From the NCBI RefSeq assembly GCF_002813445.1, contig NZ_PHHD01000001.1:310001-374000 (forward strand): a DNA stretch of 64,000 bases, in the 5' to 3' direction. This DNA is from Pseudomonas tolaasii NCPPB 2192 (lineage in GTDB: Bacteria; Pseudomonadota; Gammaproteobacteria; Pseudomonadales; Pseudomonadaceae). Positions 42,226-50,758 of the stretch are shown here, piece by piece. Position numbers and translations under genes: made by a program. The notes beneath the pieces are model-generated. The model had not been told where the DNA came from, searched no databases, and saw nothing but the letters and a program-made list of their open reading frames with translations. The first letter of the stretch is position 1, and each line of letters opens with the position of its first letter.

Positions 42226-43476
42226 TTAAGTAACGCTGTTGCGGACTTTGAATTGCGGTTGGTCCCAGGTGCCGTTGTCGAGGATTTCACCGAGGATTTC
42301 CACGGCGTCGAATACCTCGGTGAAGCTTGTGTACAACGGCGTAAACCCGAACCGCATGATGCGCGGCTCGCGGTAATCGCCGATCACGCCACGGGCGATC
42401 AGGGCCTGAACCACCGCATACCCTTCAGGGTGTTCGAAGCTCACATGGCTGCCACGTCTGGCGTGTTCGCGCGGGGTGATCAACACCAGTTCGTGGGCGG
42501 CGCAGCGAGCTTCTACCAAGGCGATAAACAGGTCGGTGAGCGCCAGGGATTTTGCGCGCAGGCTGGCCATATCGGTCTGGGCAAAAATCTCCAGGCCGCA
42601 CTCAACCATCGCCAACGAGGTAATCGGCTGGGTGCCGCACAGGTAGCGCGCGATGCCGGCGCTCGGCGCATAGGCAGGCTCCATGGCGAACTGCCGCGTG
42701 TGCCCGAACCAACCCGACAACGGCTGACGCACCACGTCCACCAACGCCGGGTTGACCCACACAAACGCCTGGGAGCCCGGCCCGCCGTTGAGGTATTTGT
42801 AGGTGCAGCCAATCGCGTAATCGGCGCAAGCCGCGTGCAGGTCGATGGGCACCGCACCCGCCGAGTGCGCCAGGTCCCAGATACTCAGGGCGCCGCATTC
42901 GTGAGTCAGCGCGGTGAGGGCCTGCATGTCGTACATGTAGCCGGTCTTGTAGTTGACGTGGGTGAGCATCACCACCGCCACGTCGGCGTCGATGGCCTGC
43001 GGCAGCTCGTCCGGACGGTTGACCAGGCGCAGCGAGTAACCCTGTTGCAGCAACTCGGCCAGGCCTTCGGCGATGTACAGGTCGGTAGGGAAATTGCTCG
43101 CCTCGCTGACGATCACCTTGCGCTTGGGCTGGCGTTGGCGCTGCACGCTCAATGCGGCGCTGAGCACCTTGAACAGGTTGATCGAGGTGGTATCGGTGAT
43201 CGCCACTTCGCCGTCGCGCGCACCGATCAGCGGCGCCAGGCGATTACCCAGGCGCAAGGACAACTCCGCCCAGCCAGCGCTGTTCCAGCTGCGAATCAAC
43301 CCATTGCCCCACTCATCGCTGATCACCTGCTGCGCCCGCGCCAGCGCCGCCAACGGGCGTGCGCCGAGGGAGTTGCCGTCGAGGTAGATCACGCCCTCCG
43401 GCAACGCGAACTGCTGACGCAAAGGCGCCAACGGGTCCCTGGCATCAAGGGCTTGGCAATGGCTGCGAGTGGTCAT
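42226..43476 (-). CDS. kynU: kynureninase KynU
   Basis: A 416-residue PLP enzyme that cleaves kynurenine to anthranilate and alanine. The PLP-binding Lys is Lys227 in CTYKYLNGGPGS, the position known for the P. fluorescens enzyme. Other signatures are YLDGNSLGARP near residues 31-41 and IWDLAHSAGAVP (PLP Asp) near 199-210. It diverges from kynR, with a candidate KynR operator 57-71 bases before its start. Its product feeds AntABC encoded 6 kb away. Confidence 0.96.
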   Translation of the reverse strand: MTTRSHCQALDARDPLAPLRQQFALPEGVIYLDGNSLGARPLAALARAQQVISDEWGNGLIRSWNSAGWAELSLRLGNRLAPLIGARDGEVAITDTTSINLFKVLSAALSVQRQRQPKRKVIVSEASNFPTDLYIAEGLAELLQQGYSLRLVNRPDELPQAIDADVAVVMLTHVNYKTGYMYDMQALTALTHECGALSIWDLAHSAGAVPIDLHAACADYAIGCTYKYLNGGPGSQAFVWVNPALVDVVRQPLSGWFGHTRQFAMEPAYAPSAGIARYLCGTQPITSLAMVECGLEIFAQTDMASLRAKSLALTDLFIALVEARCAAHELVLITPREHARRGSHVSFEHPEGYAVVQALIARGVIGDYREPRIMRFGFTPLYTSFTEVFDAVEILGEILDNGTWDQPQFKVRNSVT

Positions 43477-43532
43477 GAGCGCTCCTGCTTTTTATGAGTG
43501 AAGATGGCCCCAATAATGAACGAAGATTTAGA

Positions 43533-43547
43533 GAATTTTCGTGCAAA
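43533..43547. promoter_or_regulatory. candidate KynR operator upstream of kynU
   Basis: Read in the kynU direction the site is TTTGCACGAAAATTC. A closely related TTCGCAAGAAAATTC lies at about the same distance and in the same orientation before kynB. The region also contains a 12-bp palindrome AAATTCGAATTT at 43579-43590, near the kynR start. Confidence 0.55.
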
Positions 43548-43620
43548 GTAACTGGCAACAGGCTAATTAAGCTGTAGGAAATTCGAATTTACCCTCAAAA
43601 CACGCGGATTTATTCAAACC

Positions 43621-44094
43621 ATGATTCTCGACGCCACCGACCTGCGCCTCCTGCATTTCCTGCAACAGGATGGCCGTATCAGCAACCAGGAACTGGCGGA
43701 AAAAGTCGCGCTGTCGCCCTCCGCCTGCCTGCGCCGTTTGCGCCTGCTGGAGAGCGAGGGAATCATCAGCGGCTACCGCGCAGTGCTGAATGCCGAGCAG
43801 TTGGGGATCGAGCTGGAGGCCATCGTGCACTTGTCGCTGCGCCAGGATGTGGAGGACTGGCACGAGACGTTCATCAAGAAGGTGCAGGGCTGGCCCGAGG
43901 TGGCCAGTGCGTACGTGATCACCGGCGCGAGCAACTATGTGTTGCGGGTGCAGGCGCGGAATTTGAAGCATTTTTCGGACTTTATCGTGAACCACCTGAA
44001 CCGCACGGCGGGGGTGGTGGATATTCGCTCGGAGATCGTGCTGCAGAAGATCAAGGATCGGGATGAGGTGTTGGATCTGGTCATCCGCAAGTAA
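43621..44094 (+). CDS. kynR: Lrp/AsnC-family regulator KynR
   Basis: A 157-residue Lrp/AsnC regulator with an N-terminal helix-turn-helix (LRLLHFLQQDGRISNQELAEKVALSPSACLRRLRLLE, residues about 8-44) and a C-terminal RAM effector domain. It is divergent from kynU, which identifies it as KynR, the kynurenine-responsive activator of tryptophan catabolism genes in P. aeruginosa. Confidence 0.93.
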   Translation: MILDATDLRLLHFLQQDGRISNQELAEKVALSPSACLRRLRLLESEGIISGYRAVLNAEQLGIELEAIVHLSLRQDVEDWHETFIKKVQGWPEVASAYVITGASNYVLRVQARNLKHFSDFIVNHLNRTAGVVDIRSEIVLQKIKDRDEVLDLVIRK

Positions 44095-44098
44095 GGAC

Positions 44099-44211
44099 GA
44101 TCGTTCCCACGCTCCGCGTGGGAATGCATCCTGTGACGCTCCGCGTCGCGCCTTTAACAGCGGACGCGGAGCGTCCAGAGCGGCATTCCCACGCGGAGCG
44201 GGGGAACGATC
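44099..44211. repeat. 112-bp composite palindromic repeat (copy 1)
   Basis: Outer arms GATCGTTCCC/GGGGAACGATC enclose further dyads (CCCACGCTCCGCGTGGG; GACGCTCCGCGTC; GCGGACGCGGAGCGTCC). A near-identical copy in the same orientation lies at 53228-53339. It occupies the whole gap between kynR and catA. Confidence 0.85.
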
Positions 44212-44220
44212 AGGTCGTGT

Positions 44221-45150
44221 TTAGTCTTCGAGGGCGCGTACGCGCTGCATGCGCTTCTGCTCTACCGGCGCCGCCGCTGGCTGCAACTCAAAGTCAAACT
44301 CAATCTGCGCAAACCGCCCTTCCACGCCAAATTCCCGCGCCAACTGCAGGTCGTCGCTGAAGCGAATTTCGGCAATCAACTCATCCCGCGTCGCATAGGC
44401 AAAATCATCATGCAGGTACGGGTCATCCGACAGGTTGATCTGCGTGGTCAGGTGTCGATGCCCCGGTGCCGAGATGAAGAAGTGAATGTGCGCCGGACGC
44501 TGGCCGTGGCGCCCCAGTTGGTCGAGCAACTGCTGGGTCGGGCCGGTCGGCGGGCAGCCGTAACCCGACGGCACGATGCTGCGAAAACGGTAGTTGCCCT
44601 GGGCATCGGTTTGGATGCGACGGCGCAGGTTGAACTCGGATTGCGCCGGGTCAAACCACGAATAGGTGCCGCCGGTATTGGCCTGCCACACATCCACAAT
44701 CGCCCCCGCCAACGGTTTGCCTTGCGTGTCGCGCACCTGCCCGCGCATGAACAGCGGCACGGCGGCATCCGTGCCGTCATCCAGTCGCGCTTCGTACTGG
44801 CTCAACGGCGCACCGGCCACATACAACGGGCCTTCGATGGTGCGCGGGGTGCCGCCGGATTTGCCGGCCTCTTCGTCAGCGGCGTCCATCAGCAAGTCCA
44901 GGTAATGCTCCAGGCCCAATCCGGCCGCGAGCAAACCGGCTTCCTGGTTTTTGCCCAGCTCATTGAGGTAATTGACCGCCTTCCAGAACTCTTCCGGGGT
45001 CACTTCCAGGTCTTCGATGATGTTCACCGTGTCCCGCAGGATCCGGTAAATCAGCGCCTTGGCGCGCGGGTTGCCGCTGTCGTTGAGGTTGCCGCTGGCT
45101 TCTTCGAGAAAGCGCTGGGCGTGGGCAGTCTGGGAAATCCGGATGGACAT
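44221..45150 (-). CDS. catA: catechol 1,2-dioxygenase CatA
   Basis: A 309-residue intradiol dioxygenase that cleaves catechol to cis,cis-muconate using Fe(III). The Tyr/His iron ligands are in LSQYEARLDD... (YRFRSIVPSGYG near residues 190-202) and RPAHIHFFISAPGHRHLTTQI near 222-242. An N-terminal helical linker domain precedes the catalytic beta-sandwich, as in the family. Last gene of catBCA. Confidence 0.96.
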   Translation of the reverse strand: MSIRISQTAHAQRFLEEASGNLNDSGNPRAKALIYRILRDTVNIIEDLEVTPEEFWKAVNYLNELGKNQEAGLLAAGLGLEHYLDLLMDAADEEAGKSGGTPRTIEGPLYVAGAPLSQYEARLDDGTDAAVPLFMRGQVRDTQGKPLAGAIVDVWQANTGGTYSWFDPAQSEFNLRRRIQTDAQGNYRFRSIVPSGYGCPPTGPTQQLLDQLGRHGQRPAHIHFFISAPGHRHLTTQINLSDDPYLHDDFAYATRDELIAEIRFSDDLQLAREFGVEGRFAQIEFDFELQPAAAPVEQKRMQRVRALED

Positions 45151-45191
45151 GGTGCAATCCTCATCTTGTCGTTATTAGCGTGGAAACAGGC

Positions 45192-45482
45192 TCAGCGGTC
45201 GTCCTCATGGATCGACGAAGGGTGGCGGCACAGCGCGTTGACTTCGATGGCCATGTAGGGGAACAGCGGCAGTTGCATCAGCAGGTCGTGCAGTTCCTGC
45301 ACGCTGCCCACGTCGAACACGCTGTAGTTGGCGTAGTGCCCGGCGATGCGCCACAGGTGGCGCCATTTGCCTTCCTGTTGCAGGCGTTGCGCGAGGGCTT
45401 TCTCTTCGGCTTTCAAAACCGCCGCACGCTCGGGGTGCATGTCGAGTGGCAGGTTCACGGTCATTTTTACGTGGAACAACAT
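45192..45482 (-). CDS. catC: muconolactone delta-isomerase CatC
   Basis: A 96-residue enzyme converting muconolactone to beta-ketoadipate enol-lactone. MLFHVKMTVNLPLDM at the start and HLWRIAGHYANYSVFDVGSVQELHDLLMQLPLFPYM are family signatures; length matches the P. putida decamer subunit. It lies between catB and catA with gaps of 12 and 41 bases. Confidence 0.97.
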   Translation of the reverse strand: MLFHVKMTVNLPLDMHPERAAVLKAEEKALAQRLQQEGKWRHLWRIAGHYANYSVFDVGSVQELHDLLMQLPLFPYMAIEVNALCRHPSSIHEDDR

Positions 45483-45494
45483 GGCAGGCGCCTC

Positions 45495-46622
45495 TTAGTG
45501 TTTGTCGCGGCGAAAGAACGCCAGGCGCTCTTCATCAATGGCCAGGCCCAGGCCCGGCACGGTGGACACGTGCAGCTCAAAATCGCGATACACCGGTGGC
45601 TCGGCGAGGATGTCTTCAGTCAGCAACAACGGGCCGAACAGCTCGGTGCCCCACGCCAGTTTGTTCAGCGTGAGAAACGCATGCGCCGAGGCCAGCGTGC
45701 CAATGCCGCCTTCGAGCATGGTGCCGCCGTACAGGCCGATGCCCGCCGCTTCGGCAATCGCCGCCGTGCGCAACACCGCACGCGGGCCGCCGTTTTTGGC
45801 GATCTTCAGCGCAAACACCGAGGCCGCACCTTCGCGGGCCAGGTTGAAGGCGTCTTCCACGCATTCGATAGACTCATCGGCCATGATCGGCGCCGGGCTC
45901 GACAGGTTGAGCCGCGCCATGCCGCCGCGGTTGTTGCGCGAAATCGGTTGCTCAATCAGGTCGACGCCGTTGTCACTAAGTACCTTGCACGCGCGCAGGG
46001 CCACGGCTTCATCCCAGGCCTGGTTAACGTCCACACGCACACTGGCGCGCTCGCCCAAAGCTTTTTTGATCGCAATCACATGGGCCAGATCACGGCTGGC
46101 ATCACCGGCGCCGATCTTCAACTTGAAGAGGCGGTGACGGCGCAGGTCAAGCATCTTTTCCGCCTCGGCAATGTCTTGCTCAGTGTTGCCGCTGGCCAGG
46201 GTCCAGGCCACTGGCAAGGCATCGCGCACGCGGCCGCCGAGCAGTTCGCTGACCGGCAGATTCAGGCGTTTGCCCAGCGCATCGAGCAAGGCACTTTCGA
46301 TACCGGACTTGGCAAAGGTGTTGCCGCGAATACTGCGTTCCAGGCGCAACATCGCCGCGTTGATATTGCTCGCATCCTGGCCGATCAGCAGCGGCGCGAA
46401 GTGGCGGTCGATATTGATTTTGATGCTGTCAGGGCTTTCGTTGCCGTAGCTCAGGCCACCGATGGTGGTGGCCTCGCCGATGCCTTCAATGCCATCGGCG
46501 CAACGCAGGCGGATGATCACCAGCGTCTGGTGTTGCAGGGTGTGCATCGCCAGCTTGTGCGGGCGGATGGTCGGGAGGTCGACGATGATCGTGTCGATCG
46601 ACTCGATGGCGCAAATCGGCAT
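45495..46622 (-). CDS. catB: muconate cycloisomerase CatB
   Basis: A 375-residue enolase-superfamily enzyme that converts cis,cis-muconate to muconolactone. The catalytic KxK motif is RLFKLKIGAG near residues 165-175, the metal ligands follow (RVDVNQAWDEA; LIEQPI; ADESI), and the N-terminal capping domain begins MPICAIESIDTIIVDLPTIRPHKLAM. The start at 46622 was chosen; an open frame extends 379 codons further upstream but is antisense to catR. First gene of catBCA; activated by CatR with cis,cis-muconate in relatives. Confidence 0.97.
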   Translation of the reverse strand: MPICAIESIDTIIVDLPTIRPHKLAMHTLQHQTLVIIRLRCADGIEGIGEATTIGGLSYGNESPDSIKINIDRHFAPLLIGQDASNINAAMLRLERSIRGNTFAKSGIESALLDALGKRLNLPVSELLGGRVRDALPVAWTLASGNTEQDIAEAEKMLDLRRHRLFKLKIGAGDASRDLAHVIAIKKALGERASVRVDVNQAWDEAVALRACKVLSDNGVDLIEQPISRNNRGGMARLNLSSPAPIMADESIECVEDAFNLAREGAASVFALKIAKNGGPRAVLRTAAIAEAAGIGLYGGTMLEGGIGTLASAHAFLTLNKLAWGTELFGPLLLTEDILAEPPVYRDFELHVSTVPGLGLAIDEERLAFFRRDKH

Positions 46623-46708
46623 GGCTATACCCGTGGGGTTCTTTATAGATTTGCGTCGATTCTGTGCCGTATTTTTTAAGGCTTCCAATATAGAATGGGT
46701 CTCGCACA

Positions 46709-46723
46709 ATACCTTCAAGGTAT
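46709..46723. promoter_or_regulatory. CatR/BenM-type operator
   Basis: ATACCTTCAAGGTAT is an exact ATAC-N7-GTAT site with 7-bp arms about one central base, the consensus of the CatM/BenM LysR proteins. It lies 14 bases before the catR start and 87 bases before catB, as expected for an autoregulated divergent pair. Confidence 0.8.
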
Positions 46724-46736
46724 GAAAGGAGCCGTC

Positions 46737-47612
46737 ATGGAACTGCGTCACTTGCGCTATTTTCAGGTGCTGGGTGAAACCCTCAACTTCACCCGCGCAG
46801 CCGAACGCCTGCACATCGCCCAGCCGCCGTTGAGTCGGCAGATCCAGCAACTGGAAGATGAGTTGGGCGTGATGTTGCTCGAGCGTGGTCGGCCGCTGCG
46901 GCTGACCGAGGCCGGGCGGTTTTTTTATGACCACTGCAATGTGCTGCTCGAACAGCTGGGCAAGGTCTGCGACAACACACGGCGCATCGGCCTGGGCGAA
47001 AAGACCTGGCTCGGCATCGGCTTTGCGCCCTCGACCCTGTACGGCGTGCTGCCGGAATTGATCCGGCGGCTGCGCAACCATGAGGCGTTGGAACTGGAGT
47101 TGGGCTTGTCGGAAATGACCACGTTGCAGCAGGTCGAAGCACTCAAGGCCGGGCGCATCGATGTGGGCTTCGGGCGCATTCGCATCGACGACCCGGCCAT
47201 CGTCCAGCGTGTGCTGGTGGAGGACCGACTGGTCGCCGTGCTGCCCGCCGGCCACCCGCTGCTGGACGCCCCCGCCACCCTCGCCCAATTGGCCGCCGAG
47301 CCGTTTGTGCTGTACCCCGGCAACCCGCGCCCCAGCTATGCCGACCATGTGATCGCACTGTTCGACGCGCACGGTTTGAGCCTCAAGGTGGCGCAGTGGA
47401 CCAACGAGTTGCAAACGGCCATCGGGCTGGTGGGCGCGGGAATGGGCGTGACGCTGGTACCGGCGTCGGTGCAGGTGCTGCACCGGGCGGATATTGGCTA
47501 CACGCCGATTGTGGAGGCCACGGCGACCTCGCCGATTATTTTGAGCCGTCGGATGAATGACCAGTCGCCGGGGCTTGGTCATTGTTTGCAACTGGTGGAA
47601 GAGCTGATCTGA
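46737..47612 (+). CDS. catR: LysR-type activator CatR
   Basis: A 291-residue LysR regulator (MELRHLRYFQVLGETLNFTRAAERLHIAQPPLSRQIQQLEDELG). The RxxPLxxxR-like PPLSRQ turn is typical of the CatR/BenM/CatM group, and the site ATAC-N7-GTAT lies just upstream. It diverges from catBCA, which it should activate with cis,cis-muconate. The start at 46737 has AAAGGAG upstream; 46695 would be inside the operator. Confidence 0.94.
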   Translation: MELRHLRYFQVLGETLNFTRAAERLHIAQPPLSRQIQQLEDELGVMLLERGRPLRLTEAGRFFYDHCNVLLEQLGKVCDNTRRIGLGEKTWLGIGFAPSTLYGVLPELIRRLRNHEALELELGLSEMTTLQQVEALKAGRIDVGFGRIRIDDPAIVQRVLVEDRLVAVLPAGHPLLDAPATLAQLAAEPFVLYPGNPRPSYADHVIALFDAHGLSLKVAQWTNELQTAIGLVGAGMGVTLVPASVQVLHRADIGYTPIVEATATSPIILSRRMNDQSPGLGHCLQLVEELI

Positions 47613-47656
47613 GATTTCAAAGCCACCCTCTTTCCAATGTGGGAGCTTCATGGGGT

Positions 47657-48649
47657 TCAAAGGCTGCGCAGGCGCTTGCGTTGCAGCGTCTGGCTCGGCG
47701 ACTCGTCGAACAGCTTGCGATACTCCGCCGAAAACCGTCCCAAATGGGTAAACCCCCAACCCAAGGCGATTTCAGAGATGGTGCGGGTAGAGCCCTGCTC
47801 CAGCATTTCCTGACGCACAGCCCCCAGCCGGTACTTCTTCAAATACGCCATGGGCGACAGCGCAAAGTATTTGCGAAAAGCCTCGAACAGCTTGAACCGC
47901 GACACGCCAGCCGCCGCTTCCAGGTCTTCCAGATGCACCGCCTCACGGGCATGGGCGTGGATAAACCGGCGCGCACGGATCAAATAATGCGGCAGTTTCA
48001 CGCCGAGTACGTCGCGCAATTCCTCCGAATAGTTGTTCGGCTGGGCGAGGATCAACCCCTTGATCAGCGAGCTTTCCAGGTCGCGGGTAAAGGCCGCCTG
48101 CTCGTATAACTCGCTGCCGTGTTCCAGTTCGGCGATGAAATAACGCGCCATGCGCCACCACGACGCCGACGCACCACCCACCGCGTCCATCACGGGTTCA
48201 AAACGCAGCGGCGCCTCGAGGGGACGTTGCAGCAAGCCTTCCAGCGACTCGCTCATCGCCGCCCGGGTAATGACCACCTGCAACTTGCGACAGTCACCGG
48301 AAATCGCCAGCACCTGGTGTTCATTGGGCGCCAGGATCACGCCTTGATCACGGTTGGAGCTCAGGCGCTCGCCGCCCTTGCTCAACTCCTGTTCGCCCAC
48401 CAGCGGCAGGCTCAGGCTGTAGCTGCTGAAACGCTCGGCATCCTCAATGCCGATGGTCACGTCGGTGCCGTACTCGATCACGCCCAGCGTCGTGGCGCGG
48501 GATTTGAACACGTTGGCACTGTGGTGAAAGCGCAGGCGCTCGGGTGTGGCCGTCGCCAGCCGATGCGGGCCGCAGATGCCGGACATCCAGCTGCAGGCGC
48601 CTTCCAGGTCGAAGCGTTGAATATGGATTTCGCGTGTATGGCTACTCAT
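47657..48649 (-). CDS. antR: AraC/XylS-family regulator AntR
   Basis: A 330-residue regulator with a C-terminal double helix-turn-helix of the AraC/XylS family (residues about 225-325; VHLEDLEAAAGVSRFKLFEAFRKYFALSPMAYLKKYRL and ISEIALGWGFTHLGRFSAEYRKLFDESPSQTL). The N-terminal part is the effector-binding region. It diverges from antABC, so it is the anthranilate-responsive activator AntR rather than BenR or XylS. Confidence 0.9.
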   Translation of the reverse strand: MSSHTREIHIQRFDLEGACSWMSGICGPHRLATATPERLRFHHSANVFKSRATTLGVIEYGTDVTIGIEDAERFSSYSLSLPLVGEQELSKGGERLSSNRDQGVILAPNEHQVLAISGDCRKLQVVITRAAMSESLEGLLQRPLEAPLRFEPVMDAVGGASASWWRMARYFIAELEHGSELYEQAAFTRDLESSLIKGLILAQPNNYSEELRDVLGVKLPHYLIRARRFIHAHAREAVHLEDLEAAAGVSRFKLFEAFRKYFALSPMAYLKKYRLGAVRQEMLEQGSTRTISEIALGWGFTHLGRFSAEYRKLFDESPSQTLQRKRLRSL

Positions 48650-48837
48650 CAGGGGGCACCCACGGCTATCGCGCGCTCTGGCGGCGCGTCTGTTTAATCA
48701 CAGTAGCGTATTGCGCCACCGCACGGCACCCGCCCCAATTATTTGGCCCAGCTTCTCCCATTAAGCGGATAGCCCGCGTCCGATCTCGCCGACTTAAATG
48801 AGCCACCGATTAGCCCCTGACAAAAAAGGTGCCTCCC

Positions 48838-50229
48838 ATGAGTGGTGCAAAAAGCGTCGAGCAGTGGAAAACGTTTATCGAAGGCTGCCTGGATTTTCGG
48901 CCTGTGGACGAAGTGTTCCGCATTGCGCGAGACATGTTCACCGAGCCCGAGCTGTTTGATCTGGAAATGGAACTGATCTTCGAGAAAAACTGGATCTACG
49001 CCTGCCACGAAAGCGAATTGGCGAATAACCACGACTTTGTGACGATGCGCGCCGGGCGCCAGCCCATGATCATCACCCGCGATGGCGAGGGCCAGCTCAA
49101 TGCGCTGATCAACGCCTGCCAGCATCGCGGCACCACCCTCACCCGCGTGGGCAAGGGCAACCAGTCGACCTTCACCTGCCCGTTCCATGCCTGGTGCTAC
49201 AAAAGCGACGGGCGACTGGTGAAGGTCAAGGCGCCGGGGGAATACCCGGAAGGGTTCGACAAAGCCACGCGCGGCCTGAAAAAAGCACGCATCGAGAGCT
49301 ACAAGGGCTTTGTATTTATCAGCCTGGACGTGAAGGGCACCGACCGCCTGGAAGACTTCCTGGGCGACGCCAAAGTGTTTTTCGACATGATGGTCGCGCA
49401 GTCCGCCACCGGCGAGCTTGAGGTACTGCCGGGCAAATCCGCCTACACCTACGACGGCAACTGGAAGCTGCAAAACGAAAACGGGCTGGACGGGTATCAC
49501 GTGAGCACCGTGCACTACAACTACGTGGCCACGGTGCAGCACCGCCAGCAAGTGAACAGCGAAAACGGCACCGGCCCAGGCACCACGCTGGACTACAGCA
49601 AACTCGGCGCGGGCGACGCGAATACCGATGACGGCTGGTTCGCCTTCAACAATGGTCACAGCGTGCTGTTCAGCGACATGCCCAACCCGACGGTGCGCTC
49701 CGGCTACGCCACCATCATGCCGCGCCTGGTGCAGGAGCACGGCCAGCAGAAAGCCGAATGGATGATGCACCGTCTGCGCAACCTGAATATCTACCCGAAC
49801 CTGTTCTTCCTCGATCAGATCAGCTCGCAACTGCGCATCATCCGCCCCGTAGCGTGGAACAAGACCGAGATCATCAGCCAGTGTTTGGGCGTGAAGAACG
49901 AATCCGATGCCGACCGCGAAAATCGCATCCGCCAGTTCGAGGATTTCTTCAACGTGTCGGGCATGGGCACGCCGGATGACCTGGTGGAGTTCCGCGAAGC
50001 CCAACGCGGCTTCCAGGGGCGGCTGGAGCGCTGGAGCGACATCTCGCGTGGCAGCCACCGCTGGGAAACCGGGCCCACGCCCAACAGCGAAGCCCTCGGC
50101 ATCCAGCCCGCCATGACCGGCACCGAATTCACCCATGAAGGGCTGTACGTCAACCAGCACCGCAACTGGCAGCAGTTCCTGCTCAAGGGTTTGGACAAAC
50201 AGGCGCTGACAGTGCGGGAGGTGGAATGA
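48838..50229 (+). CDS. antA: anthranilate 1,2-dioxygenase large subunit AntA
   Basis: A 463-residue alpha subunit of a Rieske ring-hydroxylating dioxygenase. The Rieske cluster ligands are Cys94-x-His96 and Cys114-x2-His117 (CQHRG...CPFHAWC), and the mononuclear iron site is in LDGYHVSTVHYN near residues 220-231. It converts anthranilate to catechol with release of CO2 and NH3. Similar to benzoate dioxygenase BenA, but location with antBC and AntR next to kyn and cat genes supports AntA. The ATG at 48838 is preferred over a GTG at 48829. A possible AntR half-site GGATA (48767-48771) lies 23 bases before a TTAAAT -10-like element. Confidence 0.92.
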   Translation: MSGAKSVEQWKTFIEGCLDFRPVDEVFRIARDMFTEPELFDLEMELIFEKNWIYACHESELANNHDFVTMRAGRQPMIITRDGEGQLNALINACQHRGTTLTRVGKGNQSTFTCPFHAWCYKSDGRLVKVKAPGEYPEGFDKATRGLKKARIESYKGFVFISLDVKGTDRLEDFLGDAKVFFDMMVAQSATGELEVLPGKSAYTYDGNWKLQNENGLDGYHVSTVHYNYVATVQHRQQVNSENGTGPGTTLDYSKLGAGDANTDDGWFAFNNGHSVLFSDMPNPTVRSGYATIMPRLVQEHGQQKAEWMMHRLRNLNIYPNLFFLDQISSQLRIIRPVAWNKTEIISQCLGVKNESDADRENRIRQFEDFFNVSGMGTPDDLVEFREAQRGFQGRLERWSDISRGSHRWETGPTPNSEALGIQPAMTGTEFTHEGLYVNQHRNWQQFLLKGLDKQALTVREVE

Positions 50230-50720
50230 TGAATGCCCAATTGCAGTACCGCATTGAGCAATTTTTCTACCGCAAATCCGAGCTGTGCGACGCCCAGGAC
50301 TGGGATGCGTATGTGCAGCTGTTCGACCCGCAGAGCGAATTCCACCTGCCGCAATGGGACTCGGAACACGTCTTCACCCGCGACCCCAAGCGCGAGATGT
50401 CGCTGATCTACTACGCCAACCGCTCGGGCCTTGAAGACCGGGTATTTCGCCTGCGCACCGGCAAGGCTGCCTCAGCCACCCCGATGCCGCGCACCTTGCA
50501 CCTGATCAACAACGTGCGCGTGGCCGAACAGCCGGATGGAACGCTGCAAGTGCGGCTGAACTGGCACACGCTGTTCTATCGCCTGGCCACGTCGGAGCAG
50601 TTCTACGGGCACGCCACCTACAGCCTCAAGCCGAGTGGCGACAGCTGGCTGATCACCCGCAAGCACGCGTTGTTGCTCAACGACACCATCAACTCGGTGC
50701 TGGATTTCTATCACCTCTAA
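50226..50720 (+). CDS. antB: anthranilate 1,2-dioxygenase small subunit AntB
   Basis: A 164-residue beta subunit of the aromatic-ring hydroxylase (cystatin-like fold; LQYRIEQFFYRKSELCDAQDWDAYVQLFDPQSEFHLPQW). It supports the alpha3-beta3 assembly with AntA. The ATG overlaps the antA stop by four bases, so translation is coupled. Confidence 0.95.
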   Translation: MMNAQLQYRIEQFFYRKSELCDAQDWDAYVQLFDPQSEFHLPQWDSEHVFTRDPKREMSLIYYANRSGLEDRVFRLRTGKAASATPMPRTLHLINNVRVAEQPDGTLQVRLNWHTLFYRLATSEQFYGHATYSLKPSGDSWLITRKHALLLNDTINSVLDFYHL

Positions 50721-50758
50721 CCCGGCAAACCACACCTTGTGGCGAGGGAGCTTGGAAT

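Noticed and set aside
40138..43497. 1119-codon open frame on the plus strand
   Set aside because: It is antisense to the amino-acid permease and kynU genes, has no recognisable domain, and its composition (rich in Arg, His, Gly, Gln) is that of a shadow of GC-rich codons.
47633..47656. REP pair after catR
   Set aside because: Only a short GTGGGAGCTTCATGGGG fragment without an inverted partner.
46623..47759. Upstream extension of the catB frame to 754 codons
   Set aside because: The extra part is antisense to catR and crosses the catB-catR operator; the conserved CatB start is at 46622.
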